NCBI GenBank assembly: GCA_020434415.1
Contig: JAGRAW010000005.1
Location: 1-39,551 of the forward strand
DNA from: Bdellovibrionales bacterium
Lineage (GTDB): Bacteria; Bdellovibrionota_C; UBA2361; SZUA-149
DNA length: 39,551 bases
Direction of reading: 5' to 3'
Shown: piece after piece, positions 20,922 to 28,832 of the stretch
Layout of the letters: each line of letters starts with the position of its first letter
Position numbering within the stretch: position 1 is the stretch's first letter
Translations under genes and position numbers: made by a program
Notes under the pieces: generated by a model
What the model saw: only the letters and a program-made list of their open reading frames with translations
Told to the model about the DNA's origin: nothing
Database searches by the model: none

Positions 20922-22616
20922 CTAATCGTGCGCGGTGGTGCGCAGCACTTCCTCAATCGTCGTGAGCCCTGCTTTCATGTGCTCGATGCCGGACATCCGC
21001 AGGGTTTTCATCCCCTGGCGAATCGCCTCACGTTTGATCTCTGCCGCTGACGCCCCATTCAAGATGAAATCGCGGAGCTCTTCCCCCATCGGCATGCATT
21101 CGTAGAGCGCCACTCGGCCCTTGTAGCCGGTGCCGCTGCATTTAGGGCATCCCGTGCCGTAGAAGACCTCGATGTGCTTCGCTTCAGCTGCCGGGACCCC
21201 GACATCGACCAATGCATCGGGGCTCACGTCGAGGCGGTCGCGGCAGTGTTCGCAAATACGTCGGGCGAGGCGCTGTGCCACCACAATGTTTATCGACGAT
21301 GCGACCAGAAATGGTTCGATCCCCATGTTGAGTAGGCGGTTAATTGTCGACGGGGCATCGTTGGTGTGGAGGGTCGAAAGCACCAAGTGACCGGTTAGAG
21401 ACGCTTTAATTGCAATTTCAGCGGTTTCATAGTCGCGAATCTCTCCGACCATGATGATGTCGGGGTCTTGGCGGAGAAACGACCGTAGGGCTGCCGCAAA
21501 GTTCAGTCCGATATCCTCGTGCATCTGGACTTGGTTAATACCGAACAAGTTGAACTCCACCGGATCTTCAGCTGTGGAGATGTTGACCGTGTTCTTGTTG
21601 AGCTCGGCCAGGGCGGAATACAGCGTGGTGGTTTTACCGGAACCGGTCGGTCCCGTAACCAGCACCATACCGTAGGGCCGCTCGATGGCTTCCATGAAGT
21701 GCTTGAGCTGATCTTCGAAAAAGCCCAAGCGAGTCATGTCGGTCTGGAGATTCGCCTTGTCGAGCAGTCGCAGCACGACTTTCTCGCCGAACAGTCCGGG
21801 CAAGACGCTCACTCGGAAGTCCATTTCTCGGCGGTTACCGAGTTTCAGCTTGATACGTCCATCTTGCGGCAAGCGGCGTTCCGCAATGTCGAGATCCGCC
21901 ATAATCTTCAAACGAGAGATGATGGCATTTTTAAGCTTATACGGCGGCTTCATGATCTCATACAGCACGCCGTCGATTCGGAACCGAACGCGAAAGGACT
22001 TTTCATACGGTTCGATGTGAATATCCGAAGCGTTCTTCTTGATTGCGTCGGTGAGAATCGCGTTTACCAGTTTGACGACCGGCGCATCCTCGGTTTGACG
22101 CTCCAAGGTATCCAGGTCGACGTCGTCGTCGGCGGAAAGCACTTCGACGTTGTCGTCTGCAAAGTCATCGAAGATCTCGTCGTACGATACGTCGCTCTCA
22201 TAGAGCTTTTCGATGCAGCCCTTGACTTCGCTTTCGGAGCCGAGAACGACGCGAATGTCGTAGCCTGTGATAAACTTGATATCGTTGAGTGCGATGATAT
22301 TCGACGGATCGACCATCGCGACGGTAAGCGTGCTCCCGTTCAGCTCGAGCGGCAAAAGGGCATGTTTGACTGCAAGGTGGTGCGGGATGAGCGACAGCAC
22401 CTGGTGCTCGACCTGCTGCCCTTCAAGCTGAACCACAGGCAAGTTGTACTGCTGGCTGAGCAAACTGACGAGGTCAAGCTCGTTGATCAGGCCCATCTTG
22501 ACGATGGCGCTGGAAACGATGCCGCCATTGGCTTGCGCCAATTGCTTAGCCTGTTCGAGCTGTTGCTCGTCAATAATGCCCTGCTGGAGAAGAAGTTCTC
22601 CGATGCGTGACGACAT
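20922..22616 (-). CDS. pilB: Type IV pilus extension ATPase
   Basis: This encodes 564 residues. The N-terminal MshEN/GSPII_E domain starts at IGELLLQQGIIDEQQLEQAK. The ATPase domain has Walker A GPTGSGKT (322-329), the Asp box, a Walker B region IIMVGEIRD (387-395) and the His box (LVLSTLHTNDAPS). The C-terminal tetracysteine zinc site is complete (CEHC at 455-458, CPKC at 490-493). All motor residues are intact. PilB powers pilus extension from the cytoplasm. An acidic insert (DDFADDNVEVLSADDDVDLD, about 150-169) is a common linker between the two halves. It is the first gene of the pilBC transcript and has its own sigma-54 promoter. Confidence 0.96.
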   Translation of the reverse strand: MSSRIGELLLQQGIIDEQQLEQAKQLAQANGGIVSSAIVKMGLINELDLVSLLSQQYNLPVVQLEGQQVEHQVLSLIPHHLAVKHALLPLELNGSTLTVAMVDPSNIIALNDIKFITGYDIRVVLGSESEVKGCIEKLYESDVSYDEIFDDFADDNVEVLSADDDVDLDTLERQTEDAPVVKLVNAILTDAIKKNASDIHIEPYEKSFRVRFRIDGVLYEIMKPPYKLKNAIISRLKIMADLDIAERRLPQDGRIKLKLGNRREMDFRVSVLPGLFGEKVVLRLLDKANLQTDMTRLGFFEDQLKHFMEAIERPYGMVLVTGPTGSGKTTTLYSALAELNKNTVNISTAEDPVEFNLFGINQVQMHEDIGLNFAAALRSFLRQDPDIIMVGEIRDYETAEIAIKASLTGHLVLSTLHTNDAPSTINRLLNMGIEPFLVASSINIVVAQRLARRICEHCRDRLDVSPDALVDVGVPAAEAKHIEVFYGTGCPKCSGTGYKGRVALYECMPMGEELRDFILNGASAAEIKREAIRQGMKTLRMSGIEHMKAGLTTIEEVLRTTAHD

Positions 22617-22933
22617 GTAAAACCCTTACCCCGCTATCCTTCAAGCGCTTTGTTCGGCGGTGCTGTTCGCCAGGCGGTCGGGGCTCCGAGAATCCCCGAG
22701 ATACAACCATCCAGCGGCAGCTCACAGCACAATTTGTGCCAAGGTGACAATTATTGGCAGCCACTTTCTACGTCGGAATAAGCGTCTGAGAACTTTAACT
22801 ATGCGGGGAAGTCCGAATCAGTGCGGGCCGGAAACAAGGGATTTGGGTCAATTTTTGTACCCGTCGCCATTCCGAGAGTCTCGTAATTATTGCGGGGTAG
22901 AGCACCCCGTACCTACCTTGCGATAAGGATGAC
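22617..22933. other. Intergenic region carrying the pilB promoter
   Basis: Apart from the -24/-12 promoter at 22726-22741 and a TGACAA at 22745-22750 that recalls the pilA enhancer word, no gene is seen. The rest (22751-22933) is the 3' flank of aguA. Confidence 0.4.
22726..22741 (-). promoter_or_regulatory. Sigma-54 (-24/-12) promoter of pilB
   Basis: On the minus strand this reads TGGCACAAATTGTGCT. The -24 box TGGCAC is perfect. The -12 box is GTGCT instead of TTGCT, with the invariant GC at the correct spacing from GG. The start point would be near 22715, about 100 bases before the pilB ATG. The perfect internal palindrome AGCACAATTTGTGCC-like symmetry (GCACAAaTTGTGC) means a repressor site is an alternative reading of the same bases. 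Confidence 0.65.
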
Positions 22934-24001
22934 CTACCGACCCGATTGAACACTCGGTTGTTGCTGAGTAAGGCAATGGAGCGTGCCCTGTCCCAGCACC
23001 AGGTCCCGCGCGTAGACCCCGCGAACTTCCCGGTTGGGGACGAGCTTCTGCAGCAGAGTGAGCACTTCGGCATCTCGACGGTCGTTGAACGTCGGAACGA
23101 GAAGTCGTCCGTTCGCGAAGTAGAAGTTGGCATAACTTGCCGGAAGGCGATCGACGCCGTAGGAAAGTGCCTCGGGGTAGGGGAGTTCCACAACCTTCAG
23201 CGGACGACCCGCGGCATCGGTTGCGCCGGTCAGGCGAGCTAAGTTTTCCTGAGATGAGGCATAGTTATCACTCGTTGCATCATTGTCGACGCAGAGCACC
23301 ACGGTGCCGGGGGCAATGAAGCGGCAAATATCGTCAATATGCCCGTGAGTATCGTCTCCGGCGCATCCGGCAGAGAGCCAGATAGTCTTTTGGATGCCTA
23401 GGTAGTGATTGAAAAGCCGTTCGTAGTCCTCCCTAGTCAGCCCCGGATTGCGCTGTTGGACCTCCGAGAGAAGGCATTCTTCAGTGACAATAAGCGTGCC
23501 TTGTCCGTCGGTTTCAATTGCACCGCCTTCCAACACGAGCGATGCTCCATCAGGCCGTTTCGCCCGCAGGAGGGGGCGTTGAGTCACTCCTGCAACGACC
23601 TCGGGCACCAAGGCATCCTGTTCGAAGTTGTCGTATTTTGCCCAGGCATTGAACTGCCATCCGATCCAGCAAAGTGCGCCGTCCTTGTCGAGCACACCGG
23701 TCGGAACCGAGTCGCGCAGCCAAGACCGATCGGTCGGTGCGCGGTGAAAGCGCACGCCGTCCAGGGGTACGTGGCTGATTTCGAGACACTCTCTCGCTCG
23801 CTGCAGCACGGCATCAGTATGACAAAGCACTTCGACCTGCTCACACTCGCGAAGCAGTCGGACGATCTCGACATACACCCAATCGATTGCCGCCAGTTTC
23901 CCCGGAAAGTCGGTCTCCTCATGAGGCCATGCGATCCAGGTTGCGTCATGGGGTTCCCATTCCGCCGGCATCCGGAAGGTAGTCGGTGTTTGCGTTGCCA
24001 T
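22934..24001 (-). CDS. aguA: Agmatine deiminase
   Basis: The enzyme converts agmatine to N-carbamoylputrescine and ammonia. It has 355 residues from ATG 24001, chosen because it sits 2 bases behind the aguB stop; the frame is open further but would overlap aguB. Family motifs in order: MPAEWEPHDATWIAWPHEET at the N-terminus, the substrate-binding GGAIETDGQGT, DDTHGHIDDICRF with the catalytic His and Asp, and the C-terminal GQGTLHCLTQQQP with catalytic Cys 343. All catalytic residues are present. The length is normal. The next enzyme of the route, aguB, is directly upstream in the same transcript, so putrescine is the expected end product. Confidence 0.95.
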   Translation of the reverse strand: MATQTPTTFRMPAEWEPHDATWIAWPHEETDFPGKLAAIDWVYVEIVRLLRECEQVEVLCHTDAVLQRARECLEISHVPLDGVRFHRAPTDRSWLRDSVPTGVLDKDGALCWIGWQFNAWAKYDNFEQDALVPEVVAGVTQRPLLRAKRPDGASLVLEGGAIETDGQGTLIVTEECLLSEVQQRNPGLTREDYERLFNHYLGIQKTIWLSAGCAGDDTHGHIDDICRFIAPGTVVLCVDNDATSDNYASSQENLARLTGATDAAGRPLKVVELPYPEALSYGVDRLPASYANFYFANGRLLVPTFNDRRDAEVLTLLQKLVPNREVRGVYARDLVLGQGTLHCLTQQQPSVQSGR

Positions 24002-24003
24002 GG

Positions 24004-24852
24004 TTACTCTGTGATTTGGTTGTATGAATCGGGGCGGCGGTTGCGCAGAAAGCCCCATCCTTCACGGACCACCTCGCCATGGTCGAGGTCGACGTCCTGC
24101 ACGATGACTCCTTCCTCTGCACCCGCACGGATTTTGGTCTGGCCGAAGGCATCGCAAATGAACGAGCCGCCCCAAAACGTCGTGTCGCCCTCGATGCCGA
24201 CGCGGTTGGCTGCGGCGACAACCATGCCGTTCGCTATCGCATGCCCGCGTTGGACATTTTCCCAAGCTTCCTGCCAAGGGCCTTCTTTCTCTCCCAAATG
24301 GGCAACGGTTCCGATGGCAGTCGGATAGAAGACCATATTCGCACCCAGCAGTGCGTTCATTCGAGCAGCTTCCGGATACCACTGATCGTAGCAGATGAGC
24401 ACGCCGATCGAACCGAAGCGGGTCTTTGTCACCAGGTAGCCAAGGTCGCCGGGTGTGAAATAATCCTTCTCGAAGAAACACTCGTCTTGCGGAATGTGAA
24501 TCTTACGGTACTTTCCAACCAGCTCTCCACGGTCGTCGAAGATCAGCGCAGTGTTGTAGAAGCGATCGCCGTCACGTTCGTAGATTGAGCCACCCACCAA
24601 GACCACACCGTGCTTGCGGGCGGTCTCCGCGAGCAGGCGCGATGTCGGTCCGGGAATTGTCTCCCCCGGGGACTTCGCATCACGCACAACAGGAAAATAA
24701 GGGGTCGTAAACAGCTCCGGTAGGCAAATTACCTGCGCGCCTTGTCCGGCGGCCTCCGCGACTAGTGCTACCGCTCGGTCTCTGTTCACTTGCGCATCGG
24801 GATCCATCGCCATCTGGACTAGGCCGACTCGAATGACTCGCTGCTCGCTCAT
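24004..24852 (-). CDS. aguB: N-carbamoylputrescine amidase
   Basis: The enzyme hydrolyses N-carbamoylputrescine to putrescine, CO2 and ammonia. It has 282 residues from ATG 24852, which has GGAG 5 bases upstream. The nitrilase-family catalytic triad is complete: E46 in CLPELF, K117 in KYRKIHIP and C154 in VLICYDQWYPE. The following GANMVFYPTAIG and the C-terminal FLRNRRPDSY are typical of the AguB subgroup. It is the first gene of a two-gene operon with aguA, whose ATG lies 2 bases after its stop. The repeat island starts about 90 bp upstream, so the promoter must lie in that short interval or within the repeats. Confidence 0.95.
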   Translation of the reverse strand: MSEQRVIRVGLVQMAMDPDAQVNRDRAVALVAEAAGQGAQVICLPELFTTPYFPVVRDAKSPGETIPGPTSRLLAETARKHGVVLVGGSIYERDGDRFYNTALIFDDRGELVGKYRKIHIPQDECFFEKDYFTPGDLGYLVTKTRFGSIGVLICYDQWYPEAARMNALLGANMVFYPTAIGTVAHLGEKEGPWQEAWENVQRGHAIANGMVVAAANRVGIEGDTTFWGGSFICDAFGQTKIRAGAEEGVIVQDVDLDHGEVVREGWGFLRNRRPDSYNQITE

Positions 24853-24944
24853 GTGCTCTCCATGCTGTCGTCGCAAAAACCGCCGGATTTCTGCGGCGCA
24901 GGATAATCAAGGAAATTCTACAGTGAGTCAATGCCGCGGGGAGG
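24853..24944. other. 5' flank of aguB
   Basis: Probable promoter region of the aguBA operon. I see no strong -35/-10 pair. Confidence 0.25.
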
Positions 24945-25072
24945 GCAAGTCGAGAAGGGCAAGTCGAGGACACCCAATACTGACGAGAGCAAGTCGAGAA
25001 GAGCAAGTCGAGGACACCCAACTAGTCGAGAACTGGTCGAGGAGAACTGGTCGAGGACACCCAATACAGAGG
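24945..25072. repeat. Tandem repeat, about 44 bp x 3, with GGACACCCA
   Basis: Units start at 24945, 24989 and about 25032. Units 1 and 2 share GCAAGTCGAGAAG, a G/A, GCAAGTCGAGGACACCCAA. Unit 3 has ACTGGTCGAGGAGAACTGG in the first part and again TCGAGGACACCCAA. The nonamer falls at 24968, 25012 and 25055 (spacing 44 and 43). Within each unit the 11-16 base word (G)CAAGTCGAG is itself doubled. The nonamer is the terminal word of the elements at 2.1-5.2 kb. Confidence 0.75.
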
Positions 25073-25149
25073 AGCTGCGCCAAGCTGCGCGAGCTCAAGC
25101 TGTGGACATACTGTGGATCTCGATCAAGCTGTGAATAGAGCGAATTAGC

Positions 25150-25341
25150 GGGATCAAGTTTTCGACACCCATTACTCAGCGGCGGAGCGCGCTGGATTGC
25201 CGCGGGAGTGGGTGCGAAATTCATCGACGGGACGGTGGAAGCCCTGGGATCAAGTTTTGGACACCCAATACTGAGCAGCGGACCGCGCCGGATTGCCGCG
25301 GATGTGGGTGTGAAATTCATCGTCGGGAAGGTGGAAGCCCT
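25150..25341. repeat. 96-bp tandem duplication containing the GGACACCCA word
   Basis: Copy 1 (25150-25245) and copy 2 (25246-25341) both run from GGGATCAAGTTTT to GTGGAAGCCCT, with about a dozen mismatches by eye. After GATCAAGTTTT the nonamer appears as CGACACCCA in copy 1 and perfect GGACACCCA at 25259-25267 in copy 2. Each copy also has GTGGGTG(C/T)GAAATTCATC near its end, a partial inverse of the nonamer. Short frames through both strands repeat with the unit and are not genes. Confidence 0.8.
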
Positions 25342-25478
25342 GATGTGCCTGAGTTCGTTCAGTGATTAGGCGATGCTGAACTGCTCGAGCCGACGGCCTT
25401 TCTGCAACCTTCCGTGTCGCAATGGGATCCTAATCCTCGAAGTAGCCGTAGCCGACCAACTTCGAATCATGGTGCACG
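25342..25478. other. 5' flank of the FecR/TPR gene
   Basis: Non-coding as far as I can see. It should contain the promoter for the gene at 25479. No -24/-12 or clear -35/-10 pair was found. Confidence 0.25.
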
Positions 25479-28400
25479 ATGCGACGATGCCAGCCGATTG
25501 CGGCACTTTTAGTTCTTCTCACTCCGAGCCTTTGCTTTGCCGAACAGGCGAAAGTGGTCTCCGTCAGGCCGGCTGCGCAGGTTCAACATCAGGCGAGCAC
25601 GGTTCCTGAGCCGGCCACGGTAAGTCGGATAGTCGAAGCAGGAGATACGCTCCAAACCGACGCCTATGGCCGAATGTCGGTGCTGCTGCCGAACCATATG
25701 CTGTTAAAGATGGCGGAGGCGACGACGTTTCTTTATCGCGGTCTCGATGCCTCCGGGGCCGCCGGGCAGCTCAAAGCCGGGAAAGTGTGGCTACGCGGAC
25801 AGCGCCGACCCACTCCGTTTCGAGTGCAGACGCCCACCGCGACAGCCGCAATACGCGGCACCGAATGGTACATGGAAGTGGCGCCGGATGGCACCACCAC
25901 CGTTGGCGTGCTCGAGGGTAGTGTGTCGGTCGAGAATTCGCTCGGCAAGATTGAGCTTGCATCGAATGAGCTAGCCTTGATCGAGCCCGGAAAGGCACCG
26001 GTAAAACTCGCCTATCTTACGCCCCCGAACGCCGTCAACTGGACGCTCTCATATTTTGGGCTCTGGGATGAGGCGGACTATCGACGGGCCGGTCCGGTGT
26101 TGGAGCCGAGGATTCGGGAAATGGTGGCGAACTTCTATCGCTCCGAACTGGCAGAAGCGAATCGAGCGCTGGGACCGGCGCCTGCAAAGGAAAATGCTCA
26201 ATGGCAGGCAGCCGCAGGCTTCCTGGCGATGGTCTCCGGACAGGATGATGAAGCAACTAAGCGATTTCGACGAGCGGGGCTGATTGACCCCGGTTGGGCG
26301 CTGCCGACCGCACATCTGGCGTTGATGGCGCTGGTGAGGAATGACCTCGAACGAGCAGACAAGCTCTCCACTGCGGCCCTCGGGCGCGATGGGAATTCTG
26401 CAGTTGCGTGGGTGGTCCGGGCTTACTGTTTAAAGGCGCAACTTGACCTCGAGCAAGCCTCCGAAGCTGCGGAACGCGCAGTGGCCTTGGCGCCACAATT
26501 CGATGCCGCGTTACTGACTGCGGCCCGCATCGCCCTGGAGCTTGAGCGCTACGGCCGCGCAGAGGAACTCTTGGCGCAAGTTCCGCACGATGCTCCGCTG
26601 GTCGAGCAGAAGCAGACGCTGAAGGGCTACTTGGCGCTTAGACGAAGTGCGGAGGAGGAAGCCCTCAGTGCGTTCGAGCAAGCTCTCGCTGCCGATGCCG
26701 AATCACCGGACGCCCTGATCGGGTTGGGTATCGCCCTCTTTCAGCAGAGCAGAGAGGCAGAGGCGCTTGACGCTTTTGTCCGTGCAACCCTTGTCGCTCC
26801 GCAAGTCTCCGCCTATCAGTCCTACCTGGCGAAAGCATACTTCGCACTCAACCGGCCGGAGGACGGGCTGAAAGCTCTTGCCCGTGCAAAGCGACTCGAT
26901 CCGAAAGACCCGACGCCTTACCTGTATGAAGCCATTTACCAGCAGTCGGAATATCAGCCGGGGAGAGCCCTCACTCAATTGCTTGAGGCGCGGAAGCGCA
27001 ATGACAACCGTGCGGTATTTCGTTCGCGCTATCTTCTCGATCAGGACCAGAGCGTTCTGACCAGTAACTTGGCTCAGGTCTTCAACGAACTAGGCTTCGA
27101 TCACTCGGCCACTCAAGAAGCTGCACGCGCGCTGGAGCTGGACCCGACCAATGCCGGAGCCCATCGCAGACTGTTTTTCGCCTTGCGTTTCGATCCGCGA
27201 GGCTATGAGCAGGCGTCGGCCTCCGAGCGTCTGCTCAACAATATGTTCATGCCGCCCACTCGTACCGCAGTCGTGCTGGACGAGGACGTGCTGACCCCGT
27301 ATGTGCCGGTCTTCGACCGACCCGGCATCGACACCAGTCTTCGCGGTCGGATTCAACACAGCGACGAAGAAACTACGGAATCCACCACAGGATCCGGCAA
27401 CGTGCTGGTGGCGGCGGAATTCGACCACCCGACGGCGCTATCCCTAGACGTCGGTGGAGTAGATGTCGCCGCGGAGCGCACCGAGCTAAGGGCGGGCCGA
27501 ATGGAAGGCGGGTTGGAAACAGTGAATACGGAGACGGATGATCTTGAACTGACGTATCGAGGATTCCTCAAGTCACGCCTCAGCGAAGCGCTCTCGATGT
27601 TCGGGGAGGCACGGTACCAAACGCGAGATGGAGACAGCGACAGCGTAGCACGAGCGAACGATCCCCGGAACATTCTCGGAAACTCGACGCTACTCACCGA
27701 CTCCGACGGAGAGACAGAATTCGGCAACCTCGACCTGGACTTCGGCTCCCATCTTAAAGCCGCTCCCGGACTCGACGGTCTTGTGCACGTTTCCTACCAC
27801 CGGGATGAGACCGACACGGACACGCTCGTCACTGCGCTTGATGCTCCGAGGCCGTCCAGCATGCTCCAGGAACGAGCGGACAGCGAGTTCTGGATCGCGC
27901 AGACGGCGATCTGGAAGCGCTTTGGCGGCCACTTTCTGCAACTGGGTGGGCGCTACTACGATCAAAATGCCGACTTGCGGATGACCAGTAGCGGCCCGGA
28001 GGAGCAGGACCGCGTCGGCGACCGCGGCTCGGAGCTACAGAGCTACTTCTTCCTCGACCAGTATACGGGTATTGAAAACATCGTTGCGGTTGCGGCACTC
28101 AATATCGACCATGCGCGATTCGGCTACGATGCGGGAGGAGAATCCACGAAGACAACGGTTGGCCCTTCGGCTGGAATCTCGTGGCGGGCACGAGAGAACA
28201 TGTATCTGCGAGGTGCCTACATTAACAACCTCGCCGGGGATCGAAGCGAACGCCTACAGCAAACCCTTTTGGCCGGCTTTCCTTTCCAGCGACTGACGCT
28301 GATCGAGCCCTATACCGAAGAGCAGCTTTTCAACCTCGAGTACGAAACAGTCGCTCTTGGATGGGACATGTACCTCGACGAAGCAATGCTGTTTCTAGGG

Positions 28401-28829
28401 GCTGAAGCTGAGTATGACCGGCAAGAGACGGAATCCCTTGCGGATACCGGTTTCGACTCCACGGAGGAAGTCTCCAACGATGCCCTGCGAGGGCGGCTCT
28501 ATCTTGAAGCCCTGCTGAACCCGCAGACTTCCTTCGGTCTCACGTATCGCACGGACTTTTTCGATTTTCCGACTGATACCGAGAGGCATGGGTTTGACGC
28601 ATCGGTTGCCCACTTCTTTTCCTGGGGCATGGGGCTGAAGTTCAGCGCGGGGGTCATTACCTTCGATGAGGAAGGAGACTCCCCGGCCGATGACACCGTG
28701 TTCGTGTTTACGCCGGCTCTTGAAGGGTACCCATTCGACGAGCGGATTCGTCTCAATCTTGCGGCTCCGTTCGACAGCGATGACAACTATGCCTTACGAT
28801 TCAACTTCGTCTGGTATCTGGGTCGCTAG
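25479..28829 (+). CDS. Exported FecR-domain / TPR / outer-membrane-barrel-like protein
   Basis: This encodes 1116 residues. A signal peptide (about 1-21, IAALLVLLTPSLCFA) is followed by a FecR domain (about 35-165; TPTATAAIRGTEWYMEVAPD and GTTTVGVLEGSVSVEN are its hallmarks). A long run of TPR-like helical pairs follows (about 230-600, for example LIGLGIALFQQSREAEALDA). The last roughly 450 residues are rich in alternating strands and aromatic turns (GGHFLQLGGRYYDQNADLRM) and end in FNFVWYLGR, the aromatic C-terminus of an outer-membrane barrel. This suggests an outer-membrane protein with a periplasmic FecR/TPR head. FecR domains here need not signal iron; they are often peptidoglycan- or ligand-binding. 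The cyclase gene follows after 3 bp, so the pair is probably one system. Confidence 0.8.
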   Translation: MRRCQPIAALLVLLTPSLCFAEQAKVVSVRPAAQVQHQASTVPEPATVSRIVEAGDTLQTDAYGRMSVLLPNHMLLKMAEATTFLYRGLDASGAAGQLKAGKVWLRGQRRPTPFRVQTPTATAAIRGTEWYMEVAPDGTTTVGVLEGSVSVENSLGKIELASNELALIEPGKAPVKLAYLTPPNAVNWTLSYFGLWDEADYRRAGPVLEPRIREMVANFYRSELAEANRALGPAPAKENAQWQAAAGFLAMVSGQDDEATKRFRRAGLIDPGWALPTAHLALMALVRNDLERADKLSTAALGRDGNSAVAWVVRAYCLKAQLDLEQASEAAERAVALAPQFDAALLTAARIALELERYGRAEELLAQVPHDAPLVEQKQTLKGYLALRRSAEEEALSAFEQALAADAESPDALIGLGIALFQQSREAEALDAFVRATLVAPQVSAYQSYLAKAYFALNRPEDGLKALARAKRLDPKDPTPYLYEAIYQQSEYQPGRALTQLLEARKRNDNRAVFRSRYLLDQDQSVLTSNLAQVFNELGFDHSATQEAARALELDPTNAGAHRRLFFALRFDPRGYEQASASERLLNNMFMPPTRTAVVLDEDVLTPYVPVFDRPGIDTSLRGRIQHSDEETTESTTGSGNVLVAAEFDHPTALSLDVGGVDVAAERTELRAGRMEGGLETVNTETDDLELTYRGFLKSRLSEALSMFGEARYQTRDGDSDSVARANDPRNILGNSTLLTDSDGETEFGNLDLDFGSHLKAAPGLDGLVHVSYHRDETDTDTLVTALDAPRPSSMLQERADSEFWIAQTAIWKRFGGHFLQLGGRYYDQNADLRMTSSGPEEQDRVGDRGSELQSYFFLDQYTGIENIVAVAALNIDHARFGYDAGGESTKTTVGPSAGISWRARENMYLRGAYINNLAGDRSERLQQTLLAGFPFQRLTLIEPYTEEQLFNLEYETVALGWDMYLDEAMLFLGAEAEYDRQETESLADTGFDSTEEVSNDALRGRLYLEALLNPQTSFGLTYRTDFFDFPTDTERHGFDASVAHFFSWGMGLKFSAGVITFDEEGDSPADDTVFVFTPALEGYPFDERIRLNLAAPFDSDDNYALRFNFVWYLGR

Positions 28830-28832
28830 CCG

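Noticed and set aside
21519-22610. A 363-codon plus-strand open frame inside pilB
   Set aside because: It is the antisense shadow of pilB. The protein reads as a low-complexity mirror of the pilB codons, and pilB has complete motifs.
23405-24328. A 307-codon plus-strand open frame across aguA and aguB
   Set aside because: Antisense shadow of two certain genes, with no family similarity or start signals.
24928-25320. A 130-codon minus-strand open frame over the repeat island
   Set aside because: Its residues repeat with the DNA repeat unit (SIGCPKLDP-like words), so it is a by-product of the tandem repeats, not a gene.
24945-25341. CRISPR array
   Set aside because: The repeats are adjacent with no unique spacers of equal length, the units differ in size (44 and 96 bp), and no cas genes are nearby.
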